DNA of 64,000 nucleotides. Origin: Rhodovulum tesquicola. Lineage in GTDB: Bacteria; Pseudomonadota; Alphaproteobacteria; Rhodobacterales; Rhodobacteraceae. The notes below the pieces were generated by a model, which saw nothing but the letters and a program-made list of their open reading frames with translations, had not been told where the DNA came from and did not search any database. Positions 51,181 through 59,557 of the stretch are shown here, piece after piece. Each line of letters opens with the position of its first letter. Positions within the stretch are counted from its first letter, which is position 1. A program made the translations under genes and the position numbers. The DNA is taken from contig NZ_JAMYDV010000001.1 of assembly GCF_024128855.1 (NCBI RefSeq), forward strand, positions 102,965 to 166,964, read 5' to 3'.

Positions 51181-51717
51181 ATGAAAGTTCTGGTCCCGGC
51201 CCTTGCGATCGTTCTTGCCGTTACGGCGTGCACCCCCACCGAACCCGTCCGGCTTGGCCCGGACGGCAAGCCCCTGCCGCAGGTCTACCGCATCTCGCAG
51301 GCGGACCGGGCCCGCATCCAGTACCGGATGCTGGACGCCGTGAACGCCGTGCGCGAGGCGCGCGGCGTGCGGCCGCTGGAACTCGATTCGCGTCTGAACG
51401 CCGCCGCCGCCACCCATGCCCGCGACATGGCGGTGCAGAACCGGCCCTGGACCTTCGGCTCGGACGGTTCCTCGACGCTGGACCGGGTGAACCGTGTGGG
51501 CTACCAGGGCAGTGTCGGCGCCGAGCTGATCGCCGAGACCTACGAGACCGAGCTGGAAATCCTGGCCGCCTGGCTGGAGGATCCCGAGAAGCGCGAGACG
51601 CTGCTGATGCCGCGGCTGACCGATATGGGCTTTGCCTATTACCAGGAGCCGAACGGCAAGATCTGGTGGTCGCTGATCACCGGATCGCGGGCGGATCAGG
51701 TCGCTTCGGCCTTCTAG
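51181..51717 (+). CDS. CAP/SCP-domain lipoprotein
   Basis: 178 residues. Signal peptide with a lipobox at VTAC, so probably lipidated at Cys17. A CAP domain follows (about 45-170): LDAVNAVREARGVRPLELDSRLNAAA is the conserved helix in outline, with THARDMA and a C-terminal WWSLITG. CAP proteins are exported and act at the cell surface or wall; the biochemical role is not known. It lies between two L,D-transpeptidase genes. Confidence 0.87.
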   Translation: MKVLVPALAIVLAVTACTPTEPVRLGPDGKPLPQVYRISQADRARIQYRMLDAVNAVREARGVRPLELDSRLNAAAATHARDMAVQNRPWTFGSDGSSTLDRVNRVGYQGSVGAELIAETYETELEILAAWLEDPEKRETLLMPRLTDMGFAYYQEPNGKIWWSLITGSRADQVASAF

Positions 51718-51739
51718 GCGCAGCCCGATCCGCGCCGCC

Positions 51740-52234
51740 TCAGGGCAGTATGTCGATCACGGTGCCGTCGCGCACCATGGCATAGACCTCCTCGATCTCG
51801 CGATCCGAGACCGCGATGCAGCCTTCGGTCCAGTCGCGGCGCTTGCCCTTGTGCTTGCCCGCCCGGCCATGAATGAAGATGTCGCCGCCCGGGCTGAGGC
51901 CGAGGCTGCGCGCCACGTCGACATCGCGCTCGTTCGGGTAGGATATGCCCACCGACAGATGGAAATTGCTGTTCGGGTTGCGCCGGTCGATCAGGTAGCG
52001 CCCCTCGGGCGTGCGCCCGTCGCCCTCGTGCAGCTTGTGCCCGCTGGGCTGGAAGCCAAGGCCGACATCGTAGCCCTTGAGGACCTTGTCGTGGTGCAGC
52101 AGATACATCCGCCGCTTGTCCTTGAGAACCACGACACGCGTGACCTCGGGCCCGTTATAGGTTCTGAATTTCGATCCGCAGGCGGACAGCGCAAGACACG
52201 CTCCCGCCGCCATGAAAGCACGTCGTCCGATCAT
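51740..52234 (-). CDS. L,D-transpeptidase family lipoprotein
   Basis: 164 residues with a lipobox (LSAC, Cys19) and a compact YkuD domain: YLLHHDKVLKGYDVGLG, GDGRTPEGRY, and the catalytic IHG ... GCIAVSDREIEE (cysteine about residue 140). This ErfK-like, short form differs from the Tat-exported paralogue upstream. The stop converges on the CAP-domain gene with 22 bases between. Confidence 0.9.
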   Translation of the reverse strand: MIGRRAFMAAGACLALSACGSKFRTYNGPEVTRVVVLKDKRRMYLLHHDKVLKGYDVGLGFQPSGHKLHEGDGRTPEGRYLIDRRNPNSNFHLSVGISYPNERDVDVARSLGLSPGGDIFIHGRAGKHKGKRRDWTEGCIAVSDREIEEVYAMVRDGTVIDILP

Positions 52235-52266
52235 TCCCGCCTTGTCCGCTCGTTCCGGTTTCTTGC

Positions 52267-53094
52267 CTAGGGGCGATCATACGCGATTTTTCGTGCGGAT
52301 TCATCCTGCAAACGCGCCTCTGGCCCTGCTTCGGGCCCCGAAAGCCGGGCCTCGATCGCGGCCAGCCGCGACAGTACCTCGTCGCGGTAGGCATCGGTGC
52401 GCTGCACGTCCTCTTCGTGGTGGGCGTCCTGCATCGAGTTGACGATGAGGCCCACCAGCAGGTTCACCACCGCGAAGGTCGTGACCATGATGAAGGGCAC
52501 GAAGAACGCCCAGGCATAGGGATAGACCTCCATCACCGGGCGGACGATGCCCATCGACCAGCTTTCCAGCGTCATCACCTGGAACAGCGAATAGGCCGAA
52601 AGGCCCAGCGTGCCGAACCAGTCGGGGAAGGCATCCCCGAACAGCTTGGTCGCCATGACCGCGCCGATATAGAAGATCATCCCCATCAGCAGGAAGACCG
52701 AGCCCATGCCCGGCAGCGCGGTGATGAACCCCTCGACCACCCGGCGCAGGCGCGGCGCGACCGAAATCACGCGCAGCAGACGCAGGATGCGCAGCGCCCG
52801 CAGCACGCTGAGCGTCTGCGCGCCGGGCACCAGAGAGATGCCGACAATGGCGAAATCGAAGATGTTCCAGCCCGAGCGGAAGAAGGACAGCCGATAGGCC
52901 ACCAGCTTGGCCGCGATCTCGGCCACGAAGATCGCAAGGCACAGCTTGTCCAGCATCAGGATCAGCGGTCCCGCCTCGGCCATGATCTCGTCCGAGGTTT
53001 CCATCCCCAGCAGCACGGCGTTGAACAGGATCACGCCCATGATGGCGTTGCGTGTGACGGGCAACTCCAGCGCCCGGGCCAGTTTGTCCCTCAT
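52267..53094 (-). CDS. NaChBac-type voltage-gated sodium channel
   Basis: 275-residue six-helix ion channel subunit that assembles as a tetramer. S4 carries four arginines at three-residue spacing (R99, R102, R105, R108). The pore has selectivity filter TLESWSM at 175-181, identical to that of NaChBac/NavAb, and S6 (about 197-222) leads into a cytoplasmic helix that looks like the usual C-terminal coiled coil (DEVLSRLAAIEARL). Positions match the NavAb numbering I recall. The ATG overlaps the stop of the rRNA methyltransferase gene (ATGA). Confidence 0.93.
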   Translation of the reverse strand: MRDKLARALELPVTRNAIMGVILFNAVLLGMETSDEIMAEAGPLILMLDKLCLAIFVAEIAAKLVAYRLSFFRSGWNIFDFAIVGISLVPGAQTLSVLRALRILRLLRVISVAPRLRRVVEGFITALPGMGSVFLLMGMIFYIGAVMATKLFGDAFPDWFGTLGLSAYSLFQVMTLESWSMGIVRPVMEVYPYAWAFFVPFIMVTTFAVVNLLVGLIVNSMQDAHHEEDVQRTDAYRDEVLSRLAAIEARLSGPEAGPEARLQDESARKIAYDRP

Positions 53095-54338
53095 TGCTCC
53101 ACCCGAATCGGAAAGCCGCGTTGACTGGCGATATGGCCCCGCGTGAATGTCGCGACAAGTTCCACATGGGAGGACCAGCGGAACTGATCGACCACCTGCA
53201 CGCCGCCAAGGCGGAATCCCTCGGAGTCCAGCCTTCTGGCGTCGCGGGCAAAGGTCACGGGATTGCACGAGACATAGGCAAGCCGCGCAAGACCTGAGGC
53301 GGCGATCTGGTCCACCTGCGCCTCGGCGCCCGCGCGCGGCGGGTCGATCACGGCCCCGTCGAAGCGGGCCAGTTCGTCCGGGCGCAGCGGACGGCGGAAC
53401 AGGTCGCGCGCCTCATGCGTGACCCGTTTCAGCCCCGGCGCCTCGCGCCAGCCCCGGTCGAGCGCGGCCAGCATCGCGGCGTCGCCCTCGACCGCGTGAA
53501 CCTCGGCCGCCTCGGCCAGCGGCAGGGCAAAGGTGCCGCAACCCGCGAACAGGTCGGCGACCCGCTGCGCGCCCGCAAGGGCCGCGCGCACGGCCTGGGT
53601 CAGCGCCGCCTGTCCGTCCTCGGTCGCCTGAAGAAAGGCCCCGGGCGGCGGCACGACATGGGCGCGGCCCATCCGCTGGCGCGGCGGGCGGCGGGTGGCG
53701 ATCACCTCGCCATTCCAGGTCAGCCGGGCCAGGTCATGGCGTTCGGCAAGCGCGGCCAGCCCGGCGGCGGCAGCCGGTTTGACGCCCGTGACGGCCAGAT
53801 CCACCCCATCCTCGGACCGGGTCAGCGTCAGCGTGACCTCGCCGCTGCGCGAGGCACCCAGCGCCACCAGCGCCTCGCATCCGGGCAGGGCGGCCATCAG
53901 GTCGGGATGCAGGAGCCGACAATCGGGGATCGCGACGATCTGATCGCTGGCTCGCCCGTGAAAGCCGACCAGAACGCCCTTTTTCGTGCGCCGCCCGGCC
54001 AGAACGGCGCGGCGGCGGCTGGCGGGGGGCGAAGTATGGATCGGGTCCAGCGGCGCGGCCAGCCCCTGCCCTGCCAGAGCGGTTTCGACCACGCCGGTCT
54101 TCCACGCGGCCACGAAATCGTCGCTGGCATGTTGCAGCGCGCAGCCGCCGCAATTGGCGAAATGCGGACAGGGCGGGCGCACGCGGTCGGCCACCGGCGT
54201 CAGGATGCGCGGCCGGGCGATGCGGCCCTCGGCGGCGTCGCCCTCGACCAGTTCGCCGGGCAGCGCCAGCGCGACGGTCAGGCCATCGGAGGTGACCCCT
54301 TCGCCGCGCAGGGACAGCCGGTCGATCACCAGGCTCAT
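53091..54338 (-). CDS. rlmD: 23S rRNA (uracil-5-)-methyltransferase, RlmD/RumA family
   Basis: 415 residues: an N-terminal TRAM-like barrel, a [4Fe-4S] cluster set (CPHFANCGGC plus PDCRLL), the SAM motif VADLFAGCGTFALPLA, IDPPRAG, and the catalytic cysteine in YVSCNPVTF. Makes 5-methyluridine in RNA; RlmD versus RlmC or a tRNA-specific form cannot be told apart here. The start overlaps the stop of neither neighbour by more than four bases; the ABC transporter stop lies inside its first codons. Confidence 0.88.
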   Translation of the reverse strand: MSLVIDRLSLRGEGVTSDGLTVALALPGELVEGDAAEGRIARPRILTPVADRVRPPCPHFANCGGCALQHASDDFVAAWKTGVVETALAGQGLAAPLDPIHTSPPASRRRAVLAGRRTKKGVLVGFHGRASDQIVAIPDCRLLHPDLMAALPGCEALVALGASRSGEVTLTLTRSEDGVDLAVTGVKPAAAAGLAALAERHDLARLTWNGEVIATRRPPRQRMGRAHVVPPPGAFLQATEDGQAALTQAVRAALAGAQRVADLFAGCGTFALPLAEAAEVHAVEGDAAMLAALDRGWREAPGLKRVTHEARDLFRRPLRPDELARFDGAVIDPPRAGAEAQVDQIAASGLARLAYVSCNPVTFARDARRLDSEGFRLGGVQVVDQFRWSSHVELVATFTRGHIASQRGFPIRVEQ

Positions 54339-56242
54339 TCCGCCGCCTCGGTGCCGATGAAACCGCCCGACTGGCGGGCCCAGAACCGTGCGTAAAGGCC
54401 GTTCTGCGCCAGCAATTCGGCATGGCTGCCCTGTTCGACGATGCGGCCCGCATCCAGCACCACGATCCGGTCCATATGCGCGATGGTCGAGAGCCTGTGC
54501 GCGATGGCGATCACGGTCTTGCCCTCCATCACGTTGTAAAGCGTGTCCTGGATCGCCGCCTCGACCTCGGAATCAAGGGCCGATGTCGCCTCGTCCAGCA
54601 CGAGGATCGGCGCGTCCTTGAGGATCACGCGGGCGAGCGCCACGCGCTGGCGTTGCCCGCCAGACAGTTTCACGCCCCGCTCGCCCACCTGGGCGTCATA
54701 GCCCGCGCGCCCCTCGGGATCGCGCAGATCAAGGATGAACTCATGCGCTTCGGCCCGGCCTGCCGCCTCGATCATCTCGGCCTCGCTGGCCTCGGGGCGG
54801 CCGTAAAGGATGTTGTCGCGGACCGAGCGGTGCATCAGGCTGGCGTCCTGGCTGACCATACCGATCTGGCGGCGCAGGGATTCCTGCGTGACCTGCGCGA
54901 TGTCCTGCCCGTCGATCAGGATGCGCCCGCCCTCGGCCTCGTAGAACCGCAGCAGAAGCTTCACCAGCGTCGACTTGCCCGCCCCCGACCGGCCAATCAG
55001 GCCGACCTTTTCGCCCGGGCGGATCGTCAGGTCGACCCGGTCCAGCCCCCCGAAGCCGCGCCCGTAATGGTGGGTCAGGGACTGGAACTCGATCCGTCCC
55101 TCGCGCAGGGTCAGCGGCGTCGCGTCCTTCGCATCGGTCAGGGTGATCGGCTGGGCAATGGTCTCCATCCCCTCGGCCACGACGCCGAGCGAGCGGAAGA
55201 AGCTCGACACCGCCCACATGATCCAGCCGGTCATCGCGTTCAGCCGCAAGGTCAGCGCGGTGGCCGCCGCGACCACGCCCACGCTGGCCGTGCCTTGCAT
55301 CCACAACAGGATCGCCCAGCCCACCACGCCCACGATGAGAAAGCCGTTCAGCGCGGTCAGCGCGATGTCCATCTTGGTGAAGATGCGCATCTCGGCGGCA
55401 AAGGTCTCGCGCGAGCGGTCGATCGCCTCTTTGGCATAGGCAAGCTCGCGGTCGTGATGGGCGAACAGCTTGACCGCATGGATGTTGGTATAGGCATCGA
55501 CCACGCGACCCGTCACCGCGCTGCGCGCGTCCGACGCGGCCTTGGACGCGGGGCCGACCCGCTTCATCGTCCAGCGCACCAGGGCGGCATAGAACACAAG
55601 CCAGATCAGCAGCGGCACCGCCAGTCGCGGATCGGCCTGGCCCAGCAGGATCAGCGCGCCGATGGTATAGGCCGCGGCAAAGGCGATGGCGTCGAAGATC
55701 TGGAACACCGCCTCGCCCGCCGCTGGGGGTGTCTGCATGATGCGGTTGGCGATGCGGCCGGCGAAATCGTTCTCGAACCAGCCGACCGACTGGCGCAGCA
55801 CCTGCGCATGCGCCCGCCAGCGGATCAGCGCGCCGAAATTCGGCATGATCGCGTTGTTGAGGATCGCCACGTCCAGCCCTTGCAGCACCGGGCGCAGGAT
55901 CAGGATGAACAGGGCCAGCACGATCAGGGTCAGACCGTAATCGTCCCAGACCTGTTCGGGCGTGCCCGAGGACAGGATATCGACCACCTGCCCCATCGCG
56001 TGGATCAGCCAGACCTCGACCGCGGCCACGACGATGGCCAGCACGATGGCGGCGACAAAGACCTTGCGGAAGGGCCGGGCGTAGTCCCACAGGAACGGCG
56101 CCAGCCGCTGCGGCGGGGTGTCGGTCTGGCGGTAGGCCGTGTAGGGATCGACCAGGTTTTCGAAGAAGCGGAACACGGGCGGGATGGCCTTGGCGGGGGT
56201 TTGCGCTGAACTATAGACCGGGGCGGGGCCAAGGGCCACCAT
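54335..56242 (-). CDS. ABC transporter, MsbA-like half exporter
   Basis: 635 residues from the ATG at 56242: six-helix membrane domain (about 55-340), then an ATPase domain with Walker A GRSGAGKST, signature LSGGQRQ, Walker B ILVLDEATS and H-loop IAHRLST. Relatives move lipids, peptides or drugs; substrate unknown. Homologous proteins, as I recall them, start at FRFFE, so the GTG at 56176 (613 residues) is a serious alternative; the 22 extra residues look non-conserved. It ends just inside the rlmD start (four-base overlap). Confidence 0.9.
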   Translation of the reverse strand: MVALGPAPVYSSAQTPAKAIPPVFRFFENLVDPYTAYRQTDTPPQRLAPFLWDYARPFRKVFVAAIVLAIVVAAVEVWLIHAMGQVVDILSSGTPEQVWDDYGLTLIVLALFILILRPVLQGLDVAILNNAIMPNFGALIRWRAHAQVLRQSVGWFENDFAGRIANRIMQTPPAAGEAVFQIFDAIAFAAAYTIGALILLGQADPRLAVPLLIWLVFYAALVRWTMKRVGPASKAASDARSAVTGRVVDAYTNIHAVKLFAHHDRELAYAKEAIDRSRETFAAEMRIFTKMDIALTALNGFLIVGVVGWAILLWMQGTASVGVVAAATALTLRLNAMTGWIMWAVSSFFRSLGVVAEGMETIAQPITLTDAKDATPLTLREGRIEFQSLTHHYGRGFGGLDRVDLTIRPGEKVGLIGRSGAGKSTLVKLLLRFYEAEGGRILIDGQDIAQVTQESLRRQIGMVSQDASLMHRSVRDNILYGRPEASEAEMIEAAGRAEAHEFILDLRDPEGRAGYDAQVGERGVKLSGGQRQRVALARVILKDAPILVLDEATSALDSEVEAAIQDTLYNVMEGKTVIAIAHRLSTIAHMDRIVVLDAGRIVEQGSHAELLAQNGLYARFWARQSGGFIGTEAAE

Positions 56243-56259
56243 GGCGCGGTCTGGGTGGC

Positions 56260-57447
56260 TTATGCGTCTCTGTTCCGGCCCGAAACGGCCTTCGGCTGGC
56301 CGAGCAGCTCCGCCCGGGTCAGGCTGAACCCCGACTCGATCCAGCGTGTTTCCAGCGCGTCGAGCTGCGCGCCCAGCGCAGGGCCGGTGAAGGCGGGCAT
56401 CAGATCGCGTGCGGTGACGGGGAAAATGGCGGCAGCGCCCTCGGCGATCCGGTCGGACAGGTCGGCCGGGGGGGGCGTGCCGGTCGCGGCGGCGCGCAGC
56501 AGCATGGCATCCCGCGCCTCGGCCGCGCCCAGACGGTAGGCCAGCGCGCCGGGAGCGTCGGTCCCGGTCATCGCCTCGTGCAGCCGGGCCAGCCTGCGCG
56601 CGTCGGCCTTGCTCAGGCGCAGCCGTTCGGGATGATCCGCGCCGCCCAATGCCACGAGGCGCCGGATCGGGTCGGGCAGCAGGCCCAGCGCCGCCTCGTG
56701 ATGCACCAGCACCGGCAGCAAGGCCGGATCGGATCCCGGCAGCACCTGCGCCAGCACGCCCGCCTGCGCCATGGCGGCCACGCTCTGGCAAGGGTCGGGC
56801 GCAGAGAGCAGCTTGGCGATCTCGGCCCCCACCCGTTCGCGCGACAGGCGGGACAGCCCCTCGACATGCGCGGCACAGGCTGCGAGCCCGTCGGCGTCCA
56901 GCCCCCCATCGGCATCGCCGTAAAAGGCATGGAACCGGAAGAAGCGCAGGATGCGCAGGTAATCCTCGCGGATGCGGGCATCGGCATCGTCGATGAAGCG
57001 CACCCGCCGCGCGATCAGGTCGGGCAGGCCGCCCAGCGGGTCGATCACCTCGCCCTCGGGCGTGGCGTAAAGCGCGTTCATCGTGAAATCGCGGCGATGC
57101 GCATCCTCGGCGGCGGTATCGGCAAAGGCCACCACGGCATGCCGCCCGAAGGTTTCCACGTCGCGGCGGAAGGTCGTGACCTCATGCGGCAGATGCCCCG
57201 CGACCACGGTGATCGTGCCGTGATCCAGCCCGGTCGGCACCGGCTTCAGCCCCGCCGCCTCGGCGAGGGCGATCACCCGGTCGGGGCGGGCGTCGGTGGC
57301 GATGTCGATATCGGAGACCGGCACGCCCAGCAGCGCGTTGCGCACGCAGCCCCCGACGAACAGCGCCTGATGGCCCGCGGCGGTCAGCATGCGGCAGACC
57401 GACTGGGTATGGTCGGCAAAGAACCACTCGCCCCGCACCCGGATCAT
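56260..57447 (-). CDS. cca: CCA tRNA nucleotidyltransferase / poly(A) polymerase family
   Basis: 395 residues. The nucleotidyltransferase head has FVGGCVRNALLG and the metal-binding DIDIATDARP; the flexible loop, RRDFTMNALY, and the RIREDYLRILRFFRFHA neck follow, as in class II enzymes. It adds or repairs tRNA 3' ends. The start overlaps the stop of the Nudix gene (ATGA). Confidence 0.93.
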   Translation of the reverse strand: MIRVRGEWFFADHTQSVCRMLTAAGHQALFVGGCVRNALLGVPVSDIDIATDARPDRVIALAEAAGLKPVPTGLDHGTITVVAGHLPHEVTTFRRDVETFGRHAVVAFADTAAEDAHRRDFTMNALYATPEGEVIDPLGGLPDLIARRVRFIDDADARIREDYLRILRFFRFHAFYGDADGGLDADGLAACAAHVEGLSRLSRERVGAEIAKLLSAPDPCQSVAAMAQAGVLAQVLPGSDPALLPVLVHHEAALGLLPDPIRRLVALGGADHPERLRLSKADARRLARLHEAMTGTDAPGALAYRLGAAEARDAMLLRAAATGTPPPADLSDRIAEGAAAIFPVTARDLMPAFTGPALGAQLDALETRWIESGFSLTRAELLGQPKAVSGRNRDA

Positions 57448-58046
57448 CGCGCCACCCGGTCGGCCAGCGCCCGCAGGATGCGCGCGGTCGCGCCCCAGAT
57501 GTAATAGGGGCCATGGGGCACTGTGTAGTAATACCGCCGCTGGCCGCGCCAGAACCGCGACTGGACGACATAGCGCGCGGGATCCATGAGTTCGGCAAAG
57601 GGCACGTCGAACACCTCGTCCACCTCTCCGGCCTCGGGGATCGGGTCGAAACAGTCTCTGACATGGCCCAGAACGGGGGTCACGGTGAAGCCCGTGACGG
57701 TTTCATGCGACGGCAGGATGCCCAGAACCTCGACCAGATCGGGGGGCAGGCCGATTTCCTCATGCGATTCCCGCAGCGCGGCGGCGACGGGGCCATCGTC
57801 ACCCGCATCGAGCTTGCCGCCGGGAAAGGCGATCTGGCCGGGGTGATGCACCAGCCGGGAAGATCGCTTGGTCAGGATCACCCGCAGCCCCGCCGGGCTG
57901 GACAGGATCGGCACCAGGACGGCGGCGGGGCGCAACACGCGGCCTTCGGGCATGATGAAATCGGGGTTCAGGTCGTGATCCGAGGTTTCACCGCCCGGCC
58001 GGGACAGCGCCCCCCGCAGCAGCGTGAGCGGATCACTCCCCGGCAT
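57444..58046 (-). CDS. Nudix hydrolase, CoA pyrophosphatase-like
   Basis: 200 residues with a Nudix box GGKLDAGDDGPVAAALRESH (continuing EEIG), preceded by the LTKRSSRLVHHPGQIAFPGG signature typical of CoA pyrophosphatases (NUDT7/8 type). It would split CoA or its oxidised form to phosphopantetheine and 3',5'-ADP. Between hslO (14-base overlap at its start) and cca (4-base overlap). Confidence 0.9.
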   Translation of the reverse strand: MPGSDPLTLLRGALSRPGGETSDHDLNPDFIMPEGRVLRPAAVLVPILSSPAGLRVILTKRSSRLVHHPGQIAFPGGKLDAGDDGPVAAALRESHEEIGLPPDLVEVLGILPSHETVTGFTVTPVLGHVRDCFDPIPEAGEVDEVFDVPFAELMDPARYVVQSRFWRGQRRYYYTVPHGPYYIWGATARILRALADRVAR

Positions 58047-59034
58047 CGCGCCCCTGTTCCGCCTCGAACCCCAGGGTCGCGGGGTCCAGTTCGTAATGCG
58101 CGCCGCAGAACTGGCAATCGGCGGTCACGATCCCCTCGTCGGTGGTCATGTGGCCGATATCCTTGGCCGAATAGATCGACAGGCTTTGCCGCACCCTTTC
58201 TTCGGAACAGGTGCAGCCGAACTGCACCGGCTGCGGGTCGAAGACGCGGGGGCGTTCCTCGTGGAACAGCCGCACCAGCATTTCGGTCGGCTGCACCGCG
58301 GGGCCGATCAGTTCCATGTCCTCGACCGTGTCGAGCAGCAGGTTGGCCCGGGTCCAGGCCTCGGCCTCGTCCCCGTCGAGGATGTCATCCGCCTGCAACA
58401 GCCCCGCCTCGCCGCTGCCACCTTCGGCCACGGCGGGGATCGAGGCCGCGGGCATCAGTTGCAGCATCACGCCACCCGCGCGCCAGCGTTCGGGCTGGCC
58501 AGGCAGCCGGGTCCGGCCGAAGCCCAGCGCGAACCGGGTGGGCAATTGTTCGGACTGGGCAAAATAGGTCTCGGCACAGGAGGCAAGCGAGCCGCCGGCG
58601 ATCGGCGTGATCCCCTGATAGGGCTGCATGTCACGGCCCTGGTCGATCAGCATCGCGAAATAGCCCTGCCCGATCAGGCCGAAGGGGTCGGCGCCCGGGG
58701 TCAGCCGCGCGGCGTCGAAACTGGCATAGGCGCGGATCAGGGCCGGGGCGCCGGGCTCGGTGGGGGCGTAGTAATCGGTCGCGATCAACCGGGCCGGGCC
58801 GTCGCCGCGCACCTGCAAGGACAGCTTCCAGCGCAGCTTGATCGTCTGGCCGATCATCGCGGTCAGCAAGACGGCCTCGGTCACCAGCGCCTCGATCCCA
58901 GGCGGGTAGTTATGTTGCGCCAGAACCTGATCCAGAACGCCATCCAGCCGGGCGACCCGCCCGCGAATATCGCTGCGGTCAAGCTGGAAGGGCAGGACGG
59001 TATCGTCCCAGGCGATCTGCGATCCGATGGACAT
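58033..59034 (-). CDS. hslO: Redox-regulated chaperone Hsp33
   Basis: Holdase activated by oxidative unfolding. 333 residues, with the C-terminal zinc site CTC ... CQFC (about residues 268-304) that serves as the thiol switch, and the N-terminal TEAVLLTAMIGQTIKLRWKL core. ATG at 59034 fits the family; the upstream open frame contains a 12-bp palindrome and the probable promoter. Head of the hslO-Nudix-cca run. Confidence 0.95.
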   Translation of the reverse strand: MSIGSQIAWDDTVLPFQLDRSDIRGRVARLDGVLDQVLAQHNYPPGIEALVTEAVLLTAMIGQTIKLRWKLSLQVRGDGPARLIATDYYAPTEPGAPALIRAYASFDAARLTPGADPFGLIGQGYFAMLIDQGRDMQPYQGITPIAGGSLASCAETYFAQSEQLPTRFALGFGRTRLPGQPERWRAGGVMLQLMPAASIPAVAEGGSGEAGLLQADDILDGDEAEAWTRANLLLDTVEDMELIGPAVQPTEMLVRLFHEERPRVFDPQPVQFGCTCSEERVRQSLSIYSAKDIGHMTTDEGIVTADCQFCGAHYELDPATLGFEAEQGRDAGE

Positions 59035-59052
59035 GAGCGTTTCCCTGGTTCT

Positions 59053-59064
59053 GGGCCATGGCCC
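59053..59064. promoter_or_regulatory. 12-bp palindrome in the hslO/Nudix divergent region
   Basis: GGGCCATGGCCC is a perfect palindrome within the 76 bases between hslO and the divergent Nudix gene. A TATATA box follows at about 59074; read toward hslO, CTTT-N17-TCTATAT resembles a weak sigma-32 promoter, as expected for a heat-shock chaperone. Confidence 0.35.
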
Positions 59065-59110
59065 GGGGGCGTTATATAGAGCCTGCGGCCCAAGCACAAA
59101 GGGGGAGAGC

Positions 59111-59557
59111 ATGATCCGTCGATTCGGCGAGGCGATACAGGCGGACCAACGCTACCGGCTGCGCCCGGGGGCCTATGCCCTGCTGGTGCGCGACGGCTCG
59201 CTTCTGGTCACGCATCAGCAGGAGCCGGTCCCGGAATACCAGTTGCCCGGCGGCGGCATCGACCCGGGCGAATCGCCCCTGTCGGCGCTGCATCGCGAGG
59301 TGTTCGAGGAAACCGGCTGGCGGATCGACGTGACGCGGCGGCTGGGGGCGTTCCGGCGGTTCACCTACATGCCGGAATATGACCTCTGGGCGGAAAAGCT
59401 GTGCGCCATCTATCTGGCCCGTCCGGTCCGCGCCCATGGCGCCCCGCGCGAGCCGGGCCATAGCGCACTGTGGATGTCGCCCGAAGCGGCGTTGCGGGAG
59501 CTGGGCAATGCGGGCGACCGCCATTTCGTGGCGCGCTTTCTGGGGGTTGCGCGCTAG
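59111..59557 (+). CDS. Nudix hydrolase
   Basis: 148 residues with a full Nudix box, GGGIDPGESPLSALHREVFE (plus ETG), after YQLPGGG. The substrate is unknown; the upstream ALLVRDGSLLVTHQ segment is general for the family. GGGGGAGAG precedes the ATG. Converges on the phosphatase gene with a four-base overlap. Confidence 0.87.
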   Translation: MIRRFGEAIQADQRYRLRPGAYALLVRDGSLLVTHQQEPVPEYQLPGGGIDPGESPLSALHREVFEETGWRIDVTRRLGAFRRFTYMPEYDLWAEKLCAIYLARPVRAHGAPREPGHSALWMSPEAALRELGNAGDRHFVARFLGVAR

